Source: JAGPHI01 sp036661035
GTDB lineage: Bacteria; Bacillota; Clostridia; Oscillospirales; Ruminococcaceae
Assembly (NCBI GenBank): GCA_036661035.1
Contig: JAVWZM010000055.1
Span: 1-15,289 of the forward strand
DNA length: 15,289 nucleotides
Reading direction: 5' to 3'
Both the position numbers and the translations under genes were made by a program. Shown piece after piece: positions 8,797-14,890 of the stretch (position 1 is its first letter; each line of letters starts with the position of its first letter). Under the pieces are notes generated by a model, which made no database searches, was not told the DNA's origin, and worked only from the letters and a program-made list of their open reading frames with translations.

Positions 8797-9417
8797 ATGA
8801 AAAGATGTATTATATTAGCAGCTCGACCGATAAGTGTGCAAATGCGAGAATATTGCAACGAGGGGGACTACGTTATTGCCGTAGACGCAGGCTACGAAAA
8901 CGCACGCACCTTGTGCTTAACTCCCAATTTATATGTAGGCGATTTCGACAGTGCCGATGTGCCTAAAAACGCGGTAAATGTGATGCGCTTGCCAAGCGAA
9001 AAAGATGAAACAGATACATATTACGCGGCGCAAAAGGCAGTGGGAGAAGGCTTTACCGATGTGCTTATTTTAGGCGGTATGGGTGGCAGGTTCGACCATA
9101 CGCTTGCAAATATGTCAACGCTTTTATATCTTGCCAAAAATAAAGTAAACGCAATAATGGCAGACGAAAACAACGAAATATCAGTGCTTTTACCGGGCAG
9201 CTATGATATCTCTCCGAAAGACGATTTCTTTTTATCGTTTTATCCCATTGAGCCTGTGGCAAAGGGCGTTACAATAAAACATGTTAAATATCCAATCGAA
9301 AACGCCGAAATAAAAAATACCTTTCCAATATGCACAAGCAATGAATTCAACTTTGTTCCTGTTAGCATATCTGTAAAAACAGGTGGCTTATTTATGGTTT
9401 TATCGCGCAAGGAGTAA
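8797..9417 (+). CDS. thiN: Thiamine pyrophosphokinase
   Basis: Transfers pyrophosphate from ATP to thiamine to give thiamine pyrophosphate. Family landmarks are A-V-D-A-G at 28-32, G-D-F-D-S at 48-52, E-K-D-E-T-D-T at 68-74 and G-G-M-G-G-R-F-D-H at 93-101. The C-terminal beta domain (about 130-206) binds thiamine and contains C-T-S-N-E-F at 179-184. I chose ATG 8797 (206 residues): GGGAG at 8782-8786 lies upstream, and it begins 4 nt after rsgA. An in-frame ATG at 8776 would add seven residues and overlap rsgA. I see no TPP riboswitch upstream. It is the last housekeeping gene of the run, 56 nt before spoVM. Confidence 0.93.
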   Translation: MKRCIILAARPISVQMREYCNEGDYVIAVDAGYENARTLCLTPNLYVGDFDSADVPKNAVNVMRLPSEKDETDTYYAAQKAVGEGFTDVLILGGMGGRFDHTLANMSTLLYLAKNKVNAIMADENNEISVLLPGSYDISPKDDFFLSFYPIEPVAKGVTIKHVKYPIENAEIKNTFPICTSNEFNFVPVSISVKTGGLFMVLSRKE

Positions 9418-9473
9418 CAAAATGCCCTAACTTTGTATATTATAAAATAAGCAAAGTATAGGGAGGGGTAGTA

Positions 9474-9554
9474 ATGCAAGTATTAGTATTCAAAAGTCCA
9501 AAATTCCTTGCAGGTATCCTGCGCGCAATATTTAAAATAAAAAAGGTACAATAA
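9474..9554 (+). CDS. spoVM: Stage V sporulation protein M (26 residues)
   Basis: SpoVM is a tiny amphipathic peptide that lies on the outer forespore membrane, recognises its convex curvature and recruits SpoIVA for coat assembly. This 26-codon frame is exactly the length of B. subtilis SpoVM. By eye, 10 of 26 positions are identical without gaps: M1, K7, P9, K10, F11, L12, G14, I15, R17 and A18. Pro9, known to matter for localisation, is kept. The second half is an amphipathic, Lys/Arg-rich helix ending in K-I-K-K-V-Q. A strong GGGAGGGG lies at 9461-9468, five nt before ATG. Position after thiN matches B. subtilis, and a strong terminator follows. Its short length makes it easy for gene finders to miss. 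The first six residues after Met are divergent. Confidence 0.9.
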   Translation: MQVLVFKSPKFLAGILRAIFKIKKVQ

Positions 9555-9568
9555 AATTTAAGGCTTTT

Positions 9569-9614
9569 AGCGGCTGCATTGCATGTTTAGATGTAATGCA
9601 GCCGCTTTATTATT
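9569..9614 (+). terminator. Rho-independent terminator after spoVM
   Basis: A 16-bp stem pairs 9569-9584 with 9591-9606 (one G-T pair) around a 6-nt loop. Its base is GC-rich (AGCGGCTGC), and TTATTATT follows immediately. It ends the housekeeping-spoVM transcript and separates it from the sipL-spoIVA unit. Confidence 0.93.
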
Positions 9615-9619
9615 ATGAG

Positions 9620-9648
9620 TTGCTTTTAAAATGCTTGCATACTATATG
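9620..9648 (+). promoter_or_regulatory. Candidate promoter of sipL-spoIVA
   Basis: After the terminator, two overlapping promoter readings are possible. CATACTAT at 9638-9645 matches 7 of 8 positions of the SigE-type -10 element (CATACANT), but I see no convincing SigE -35 box at the usual 14-15 nt. TTGCTT (9620-9625), 17 nt, TATATG (9643-9648) could be a weak SigA promoter. SigE control would fit genes for the coat basement layer, which the mother cell expresses. This is inference from short motifs. Confidence 0.33.
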
Positions 9649-9697
9649 TTTTTTATGAATATAAATAGTTTAGAACAGCGAAAGGGGCGAGGAATAA

Positions 9698-11212
9698 ATG
9701 GATTTAAAGGTGTATAAAGACTTGGTAACGGCAGCGGAAACTGTTTGTGAAACTACGGCAGAGCTGCCCATAGAAACAGAAATTTTAATTCCCGATTATC
9801 TGCCGCAAGTTTTCAAAATTGTCAAATGCTTTGTGCGGCTTGTGATATTGCAAAAACAAATGTCTGCCAGCCGCATGACAGCCGACGGCTATTTAAGATG
9901 CATTGTATATTATCAGTCAGAAAGCGACCAAAGCCTTTGTCAGATAGAACAAAAAATACCATTTACAAAGCAAGTAGAATTGCGCGACGGAGATTATCAC
10001 AATTGGTGCGCCTATGTAACGGGAGAAACCGAATATTTAAACTGCCGCGCTGTTAATCAGCGACGCATAGATATTCGCGGAGCATATGCGCTGTCTATTA
10101 AAGTAAGCGCAGGCGTTGAGCAAGAAATACTTACATCAATAAGCGAAATGGGTACCGAGCAAAAACTTGCGTCTATCAGCGGTGCGCGTACAGTTGCAAT
10201 TGGTGAAAAGCTGGTTACTATTGAAGATAGCATCATTTTTGACGTTCAGCCTTTAATGATATTGGATATTACATGCCAAAGTGTAGTAAACGAAGTAAAG
10301 TTAATATCAGGCAAGGCTGTTATTAAAGGGGATATCAAGGCAGAAATATCATATAGAACAGAGCCGGGATATACTGTGCAAAAAGCTGTTAAGGTAATAA
10401 GCTTTAATGAAGTTTTGGATATGGATGGCGTAAACGAAGAATGTCAAAGCTTTGTTTTTGTAGAGCCTACAGGCTGTACTGTGCTAGGTGGTGCAGATGC
10501 ACAAGCAGGTACTATATCGGTAACGGCTATAATATCAGCCCGTGCGTATCAACAAAATGAATATTTAGCCGTATGTGATGCGTTTTCAACTGTTTACGAA
10601 ACCGAAACTAAAGAAAAAGTAATTGCCCTTGAAAATATTGTTGATAATTTTATTGTTCAGGTGCAGTGCATTGCCGAAGGGGATTTGCCTGATGAAAACG
10701 CACAAATTATAGACGTAAAGGCATCTGCCTTGCCAGTTGAAATTATAGAGGCAGACGGAGAACTGAACGTGCGCGGACGCGCCATTGCGCATATTATCTG
10801 CATTAATGCGCTTGGAGAAATAGATTGTTATGATAAAACGGCAGAATATGTGTTGCCTAAGCATTATATAGGCAGCCTTTGCAATACAAATTCAACCTTT
10901 ATTCCATCTGTGCAAAGCGTTACAGCGCGCAAAGCCGGTGCTGAAATGCAGGCGAATATTGTATTATCTGTGCAGGGGCTTATTACAACGCGTGTGAAAG
11001 CCACTGTTATAGAGCATGTAGAAATGCTAAACGAGCGACAAGCGGCAAATAGCAATATAGCTTTGCGCATATATTATGCACAGGCAGGCGAAGATATTTT
11101 TGATATTTCAAAGCGTTATCATGTGTCGCCAACAGTTGTATCAGCCATTAATAATACGGAGCAAAGTGTATTGCAAAATAAGCAGCAATTGTTAATTCCG
11201 GCATTAAATTAG
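9698..11212 (+). CDS. sipL: SipL-like SPOCS (DUF3794) and LysM domain spore coat protein
   Basis: Probable equivalent of Clostridioides difficile SipL, the SpoIVA-interacting protein that attaches the coat to the forespore; it replaces B. subtilis SpoVID. The protein has 504 residues (C. difficile SipL is of similar size). It has no signal peptide or membrane helix, as expected for a mother-cell cytosolic protein. Three beta-rich SPOCS-like blocks seem to occupy about 25-140, 170-295 and 310-440, each beginning with a hydrophobic pattern near V-F-K-I-V, I-I-F-D-V or F-I-V-Q-V. A C-terminal LysM domain spans about 456-503, with Y-Y-A-Q-A-G-E-D-I-F-D-I-S-K-R-Y at 459-474 and an ending L-L-I-P. 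AGGGGCGAGG lies before ATG 9698. spoIVA follows after 17 nt, which strongly supports the assignment. The exact domain limits are by eye. Confidence 0.86.
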   Translation: MDLKVYKDLVTAAETVCETTAELPIETEILIPDYLPQVFKIVKCFVRLVILQKQMSASRMTADGYLRCIVYYQSESDQSLCQIEQKIPFTKQVELRDGDYHNWCAYVTGETEYLNCRAVNQRRIDIRGAYALSIKVSAGVEQEILTSISEMGTEQKLASISGARTVAIGEKLVTIEDSIIFDVQPLMILDITCQSVVNEVKLISGKAVIKGDIKAEISYRTEPGYTVQKAVKVISFNEVLDMDGVNEECQSFVFVEPTGCTVLGGADAQAGTISVTAIISARAYQQNEYLAVCDAFSTVYETETKEKVIALENIVDNFIVQVQCIAEGDLPDENAQIIDVKASALPVEIIEADGELNVRGRAIAHIICINALGEIDCYDKTAEYVLPKHYIGSLCNTNSTFIPSVQSVTARKAGAEMQANIVLSVQGLITTRVKATVIEHVEMLNERQAANSNIALRIYYAQAGEDIFDISKRYHVSPTVVSAINNTEQSVLQNKQQLLIPALN

Positions 11213-11229
11213 AGAAAGGGGAGAAAAAA

Positions 11230-12486
11230 GTGGATTTTAACAGTATTTATAAAGACATTGCCACACGCACAAACGGTACGGTTTTTCTAGGCTGTGTAGG
11301 GCCTGTGCGCACGGGCAAAAGCACATTTATCAAACGCTTTATGGAGCTGATGGTTCTCCCTCAGATTAAAGGGGAAGCCTTTAGTCAGCGTGCGCGCGAC
11401 GAGCTACCACAGTCTGCGGCAGGGCGCACGATAATGACAACAGAGCCTAAATTTGTGCCAGAGCAAGCCGTTACAATAGAGCTGGATAGCGGAGTATCAT
11501 TTAAAACACGCTTGATAGACTGCGTGGGTTACATGGTGCAAGGGGCAATGGGGCATGAGGAAGACGATAAACCGCGCATGGTAAAGAGCCCGTGGTTTGA
11601 GGAAGAAGTATCCTTTGATATAGCTGCCGAAACAGGCACGCGCAAGGTAATTACAGACCATTCCACCATAGGCATTATCATTACAACAGACGGCAGTATC
11701 AGCGATATTCCACGCGCTCAATACGAAGCGGCGGAGGAGCGCGTAGCAGAAGAACTTGCTAAAACAGGTAAACCATATATCTTTTTATTAAATTGTGTCA
11801 CGCCCAATTCCCCTAAAAGCATTGCGCTTGCGGCAGAGCTTTCGGAAAAATATTCGCGAGTTGTTATGCCAATAAGCTGCGTGGATTTAACAGAAGAAAC
11901 TGTACTGGAAATTTTAAAAAGCGTATTGTACGAATTTCCTATTAAAGAACTTTCTGTATCTATGCCTAAATGGGTTACAATGCTAGACACAGGGCATTGG
12001 CTGCAAAGCGCGGTGTACAATGCCGTTAGAGAATACGCAGAAAACACAACCATTATGAAACATCTTGTAGATGAAAATAATATTATAGAATGTGAATTTC
12101 TACAAGGCAGCCGCCTATGCGAAATAGAGCTTGGCACAGGCTGTGCATGTATAGAGCTTAATTTGCAAAATGATATTTTCTACAAAATTTTGGGCGAAAC
12201 AACAGGCCTTGAAATATGCGACGAGGCAAGCCTAATGCCGTGTATAATAAACCTTGCCAAGATTAAAACGCAATACGAAAAAATCCGAAGTGCAATGGAG
12301 CAGGTACAGGCAACAGGCTACGGTATAGTAATGCCCAGCATAAACGAGCTGCGCCTTGAGGATCCGGAAATAGTAAAACAAGGTGGACGTTACGGTGTAA
12401 GATTGCGCGCAAGCGCACCGTCTATACATATCGTGTGTATCAAAAAGAAGTTGCAATTCAAGGTGCAGCAGGGAATATGCCATTAA
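11230..12486 (+). CDS. spoIVA: Stage IV sporulation protein A, C-terminally shortened
   Basis: SpoIVA is the ATPase that polymerises into the basement layer of the spore coat. Residues 1-400 align along their length with B. subtilis SpoIVA. The Walker A motif G-P-V-R-T-G-K-S is at 24-31, followed by R-A-R-D-E-L-P-Q-S-A-A-G (54-65), T-T-E-P-K-F-V-P (70-77), D-C-V-G-Y (97-101) and H-S-T-I-G (144-148). The middle domain ends near A-P-S-I-H (396-400). After that the reading frame runs only 18 more residues, basic and unlike the family. The protein has 418 residues against 492 in B. subtilis, so about 75 C-terminal residues are absent. The start is GTG 11230 with AAAGGGGAG at 11214-11222. It lies 17 nt after sipL, so the two partners are likely co-expressed. 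Confidence 0.93.
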   Translation: MDFNSIYKDIATRTNGTVFLGCVGPVRTGKSTFIKRFMELMVLPQIKGEAFSQRARDELPQSAAGRTIMTTEPKFVPEQAVTIELDSGVSFKTRLIDCVGYMVQGAMGHEEDDKPRMVKSPWFEEEVSFDIAAETGTRKVITDHSTIGIIITTDGSISDIPRAQYEAAEERVAEELAKTGKPYIFLLNCVTPNSPKSIALAAELSEKYSRVVMPISCVDLTEETVLEILKSVLYEFPIKELSVSMPKWVTMLDTGHWLQSAVYNAVREYAENTTIMKHLVDENNIIECEFLQGSRLCEIELGTGCACIELNLQNDIFYKILGETTGLEICDEASLMPCIINLAKIKTQYEKIRSAMEQVQATGYGIVMPSINELRLEDPEIVKQGGRYGVRLRASAPSIHIVCIKKKLQFKVQQGICH

Positions 12487-12570
12487 AATATTGAAAAGTA
12501 TATCTGCTAAAGCATATGTGCATTATAGTTAGAATATGACATTAATTTAATATGCGCAGATGTTAAATTT

Positions 12571-12602
12571 TAAACAATCAAGAAAGAAACATTGATTGTT
12601 TA
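12571..12602. repeat. Perfect 10-bp inverted repeat with 12-nt spacer
   Basis: TAAACAATCA at 12571-12580 is repeated in inverted form at 12593-12602. It lies 84 nt after the spoIVA stop. As RNA it would be a weak AT-rich hairpin, so it could be the spoIVA terminator, but only a short T-rich stretch follows. It could equally be a protein-binding site. Confidence 0.45.
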
Positions 12603-12756
12603 TTTAGATACTTGACTACTGTGCGATTTACCATTATTCTAATATCATAGCTTATTAAAACCTAATTTGGTATGCGCTATCGCATATGCACAATAAAGCT
12701 GTTATGCAAAATAGATTTATTCGATATACAATATTTTTTGATTAAACAAAATATTA

Positions 12757-12784
12757 TTGTTAATATATGAATTTAAAATATAAT
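12757..12784 (+). promoter_or_regulatory. Probable vegetative promoter of the oxidoreductase gene
   Basis: TTGTTA (12757-12762), a 16-nt spacer and a perfect TATAAT (12779-12784) fit a SigA promoter. Transcription would start near 12791, just before the ribosome binding site at 12798-12806. A second reading, TTGATT (12738-12743), 17 nt, TAATAT (12761-12766), overlaps it. Either way the gene seems to be transcribed separately from spoIVA. Confidence 0.5.
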
Positions 12785-12813
12785 GTATGCTAAATAAGAA
12801 AGAGGGAAAATAT

Positions 12814-14043
12814 ATGGCAAATCATGTAGTAGATGAAGCACGTCGCTGCTTAAATTGCAAAAACCCACAATGTCGCGAGGGCTGCCCGATACATACGGAT
12901 ATACCCAAGGCGATAAAGCTGCTTTTAGACGGACATCTTGATGAAGCAGGGCGCATGCTATTTATGAATAACCCACTTACCACGGTTTGCAGCTTAGTTT
13001 GCAGCCACGAAAATCAATGCGAAGGGCATTGTGTGCTTGGTAAAAAAGGCGCGCCGGTTCAGTTTTCTATTATCGAAAATTACATTTCAAGCACATATAG
13101 CAGTAAAATGGTACAAGGGCCTATGCCGTCAAACGGTATCAAGGTTGCCATTATTGGCTCCGGGCCTGCAGGCCTCACAATTGCTGTGGAACTGGCACGA
13201 AAGGGCTATCAAGTTACTATTTTTGAGGGTAAGGATAAAATCGGCGGCGTACTTCGTTATGGTATACCGGAATTTCGTTTGCCTAAAACTGTTCTTGATG
13301 ATTTTGAATATCGACATTTGCGCTTAAAGGGTATTCAAGTGCGCCCAAATACCACAATAGGCGGCGCAATAGGCATTGACGATTTATTGCGTGACGGATA
13401 TCGTTCTATTTTTATCGGCACAGGTGTTTGGCAGCCAAATGCTTTGCATATAAAAGGCGAAACTCTTGGTAATGTGCATTTTGGTATCAATTATTTAAAC
13501 AATCCCGATAGCTATCATCTTGGCGAAAAAGTAATCGTAATAGGCGCAGGCAATGCGGCTATGGACGTGGCTCGTACCGCTATGCGCCACGGCACACGCA
13601 GCCTTACTTGCTTTTCTCGCACAGACGGTGTTTCTGCCAGTAACCACGAATTTGAATATGCGACTCTTGAGGGAGTTGGTTTTGAATATAATAAATCGCC
13701 AATTGAAATTACAGATGATGGCGTTATTTTTGCGGATACTCAAGAGGATAACACAATTATTAGTGGCAGTGAAACGCTATACACAGCAAACAGCGTAATC
13801 ATAAGCATCAGCCAAGGGCCTAAAAACCGCATTGTGTCTACCACTACAGGTATTAACACAAATTCACGTGGTCTACTGGTGGCGGACGAAAATGGGCATA
13901 CCACTCGCCCCGGAATATTTGCAAGCGGAGATGTGGTAAACGGCGCACGCACAGTGGTGGAGGCTGTGGCATATTCAAAGCATGTGGCAAGTGCAATGGA
14001 CGATTATATGCTGAAAAACTTTGCTGAAGATTTTAAAAAGTAA
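12814..14043 (+). CDS. Stand-alone GltD/NfnB-like FAD, Fe-S and NAD(P) oxidoreductase
   Basis: Flavoprotein of the family that includes the glutamate synthase small subunit, NfnB/SudA and the dihydropyrimidine dehydrogenase N-terminal half. Two N-terminal cysteine sets, Cys12/15/20/24 and Cys59/63/69/73, fit two 4Fe-4S clusters. An FAD site V-A-I-I-G-S-G-P-A-G is at 111-120 and an NAD(P) site V-I-G-A-G-N-A-A at 242-249. The closing FAD motif A-S-G-D-V-V-N-G-A-R-T at 370-380 runs into V-V-E-A-V. The protein is 409 residues, slightly shorter than the usual 450-480. I start at ATG 12814, after AGAAAGAGGG; an in-frame ATG at 12787 has no binding site. No large glutamate synthase or NfnA partner lies within the window, so its electron partner is unknown and gltD should not be assumed. 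Confidence 0.88.
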   Translation: MANHVVDEARRCLNCKNPQCREGCPIHTDIPKAIKLLLDGHLDEAGRMLFMNNPLTTVCSLVCSHENQCEGHCVLGKKGAPVQFSIIENYISSTYSSKMVQGPMPSNGIKVAIIGSGPAGLTIAVELARKGYQVTIFEGKDKIGGVLRYGIPEFRLPKTVLDDFEYRHLRLKGIQVRPNTTIGGAIGIDDLLRDGYRSIFIGTGVWQPNALHIKGETLGNVHFGINYLNNPDSYHLGEKVIVIGAGNAAMDVARTAMRHGTRSLTCFSRTDGVSASNHEFEYATLEGVGFEYNKSPIEITDDGVIFADTQEDNTIISGSETLYTANSVIISISQGPKNRIVSTTTGINTNSRGLLVADENGHTTRPGIFASGDVVNGARTVVEAVAYSKHVASAMDDYMLKNFAEDFKK

Positions 14044-14153
14044 AATTATAATTTGTTGTTTCAATTTATCACAGTAAAACCATTCACAGAAAAAGGCTGT
14101 TGCAGTAGCTTTTCCAAGTGGTACAACATATAATAAATGCCCTTAAAACCCAA

Positions 14154-14200
14154 AAATCCGCTTTGAAAGTGACTTGCAAAGTCATTTTTAAAGCGGATTT
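14154..14200. terminator. Long hairpin, probable bidirectional terminator
   Basis: A 22-bp uninterrupted stem pairs 14154-14175 with 14179-14200, with two G-T pairs and a 3-nt loop. The two flanking genes converge on it: the oxidoreductase from the left and the small protein from the right. On the minus strand the stem is followed by TTTTTGGGTTTT; on the plus strand by CTTTCATATT. It is therefore a better terminator for the minus strand, but plausible for both. Confidence 0.8.
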
Positions 14201-14307
14201 CTTTCATATTACACATTAATAAGCGAACACACCGGTGCAATTTTGCTTTTATGTGTGGATTACCTCAACATTTGAAAAATAGCCTAAGTGCTTACAGATT
14301 ACCTAAT

Positions 14308-14736
14308 TTATAAAAAAACTTTTAATCTCTGCACGTTGTTTTCTTCAAATTCAAGCAGTTTATTCATAAGCGAGATTATATCAGGCTTTGCATTACTGTA
14401 TTTTTTCAAGTTTTTAGTGGCGCTTACAATACCCATATTACTGCCAATAATCAGCATTTCAGCAATATGTGAACAGCTTTTATCAGTAAGTGTTTGCATA
14501 TTTACCATTAAATATGTTTTCATTTTATCCATTGCACTAATCCCTTTTTCATCACAGCCGTTTTCGTTCAATAATTTTAGTGCAGTGTTGTTTATTTTTT
14601 CATATTCTTCATATTGTGCATTCAATTGCATTTTAAATTTTGCGTTTTGGGCAATATCCAGCAATTGCTTAATTGAAACTATGCCCATTTGCGAGTTTTG
14701 ATAAATAAAATTTAAAAGCTCTGTGTTCCCGTTCAT
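14308..14736 (-). CDS. Small helical protein of unknown function, two similar halves
   Basis: A 142-residue soluble, almost entirely helical protein. I do not know its function; similar short proteins occur in Clostridia, and the layout suggests a four-helix, ferritin-like bundle. Two halves resemble each other: M-G-I-V-S at 17-21 and 101-105, and N-A-K at 31-33 and 115-117, both offset by exactly 84 residues. Acidic helices follow each copy (E-E-Y-E about 43-46, E-F-E-E about 129-132), which might bind metal, but this is not shown. ATG at 14736 is chosen because AAAGGG (on the minus strand, at 14753-14748) lies about 10 nt upstream. A GTG at 14745 would be too close to it. It has its own candidate promoter and ends toward the hairpin at 14154-14200. 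Confidence 0.72.
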   Translation of the reverse strand: MNGNTELLNFIYQNSQMGIVSIKQLLDIAQNAKFKMQLNAQYEEYEKINNTALKLLNENGCDEKGISAMDKMKTYLMVNMQTLTDKSCSHIAEMLIIGSNMGIVSATKNLKKYSNAKPDIISLMNKLLEFEENNVQRLKVFL

Positions 14737-14781
14737 TAAAGTCACACCCTTTCGCTAATTATTATGTGTATGTAGCGGCGC

Positions 14782-14810
14782 ATTTAAACAATTACAATAT
14801 ACATTGTAAA
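14782..14810 (-). promoter_or_regulatory. Candidate promoter of the small helical protein
   Basis: On the minus strand TTTACA (14810-14805), a 17-nt spacer and TTAAAT (14787-14782) give a plausible promoter, with transcription starting about 40 nt before the ATG at 14736. The inverted repeat at 14792-14809 covers the -35 box and spacer. Confidence 0.38.
14792..14809. promoter_or_regulatory. Operator-like inverted repeat TTACAAT-N4-ATTGTAA
   Basis: Perfect 7-bp half-sites at 14792-14798 and 14803-14809 around four bases. Its place over the candidate promoter of the small helical protein is where a repressor would bind. The outer bases recall the TACA...TGTA pattern of BlaI/CopY-type repressors, but the spacing is different, so I do not name a regulator. 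Confidence 0.4.
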
Positions 14811-14890
14811 ATGTCGTTACAATACCATACGATAATACGTAGCTAAAGCATAAATATAGTGATAAAAGGTGATAAATTAAATTTAAAATG

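Larger units (their letters stand above)
12487..12813. other. AT-rich gap between spoIVA and the oxidoreductase gene
   Basis: About 330 nt without a supported gene. All three forward frames are closed by frequent stops, and I found no remnant of the missing SpoIVA C-terminus. It holds a 10-bp inverted repeat (12571-12602), a small palindrome that pairs 12671-12676 with 12681-12686 around a 4-nt loop, and the promoter and ribosome binding site of the next gene. Confidence 0.7.

Noticed and set aside
9418..9473. Sporulation (SigE) promoter directly before spoVM
   Set aside because: An ATATT is present at 9437-9441, but the element at the right spacing is not CATACANT-like and the start would fall in the ribosome binding site.
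9555..9697. rpmB (L28) or other gene after spoVM as in B. subtilis
   Set aside because: No frame on either strand fits; the stretch holds only the terminator and the sipL upstream region.
12430..12540. Frameshift as the cause of the short SpoIVA
   Set aside because: I read both other frames after residue 400. One stops after about 20 codons, and the other gives about 35 codons of unrelated sequence; neither resembles the known C-terminus. A deletion or genuine shortening fits better.
14154..14200. Miniature transposable element
   Set aside because: The 47-nt palindrome has no target-site duplication that I can see and lies exactly between two converging genes, which fits a terminator.
14288..14701. 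137-codon open frame on the plus strand opposite the small helical protein
   Set aside because: It has no ribosome binding site, encodes an implausible Phe/Ser/Ile-rich product, and lies antisense to a frame with a good binding site, an internal repeat and a family-like sequence.
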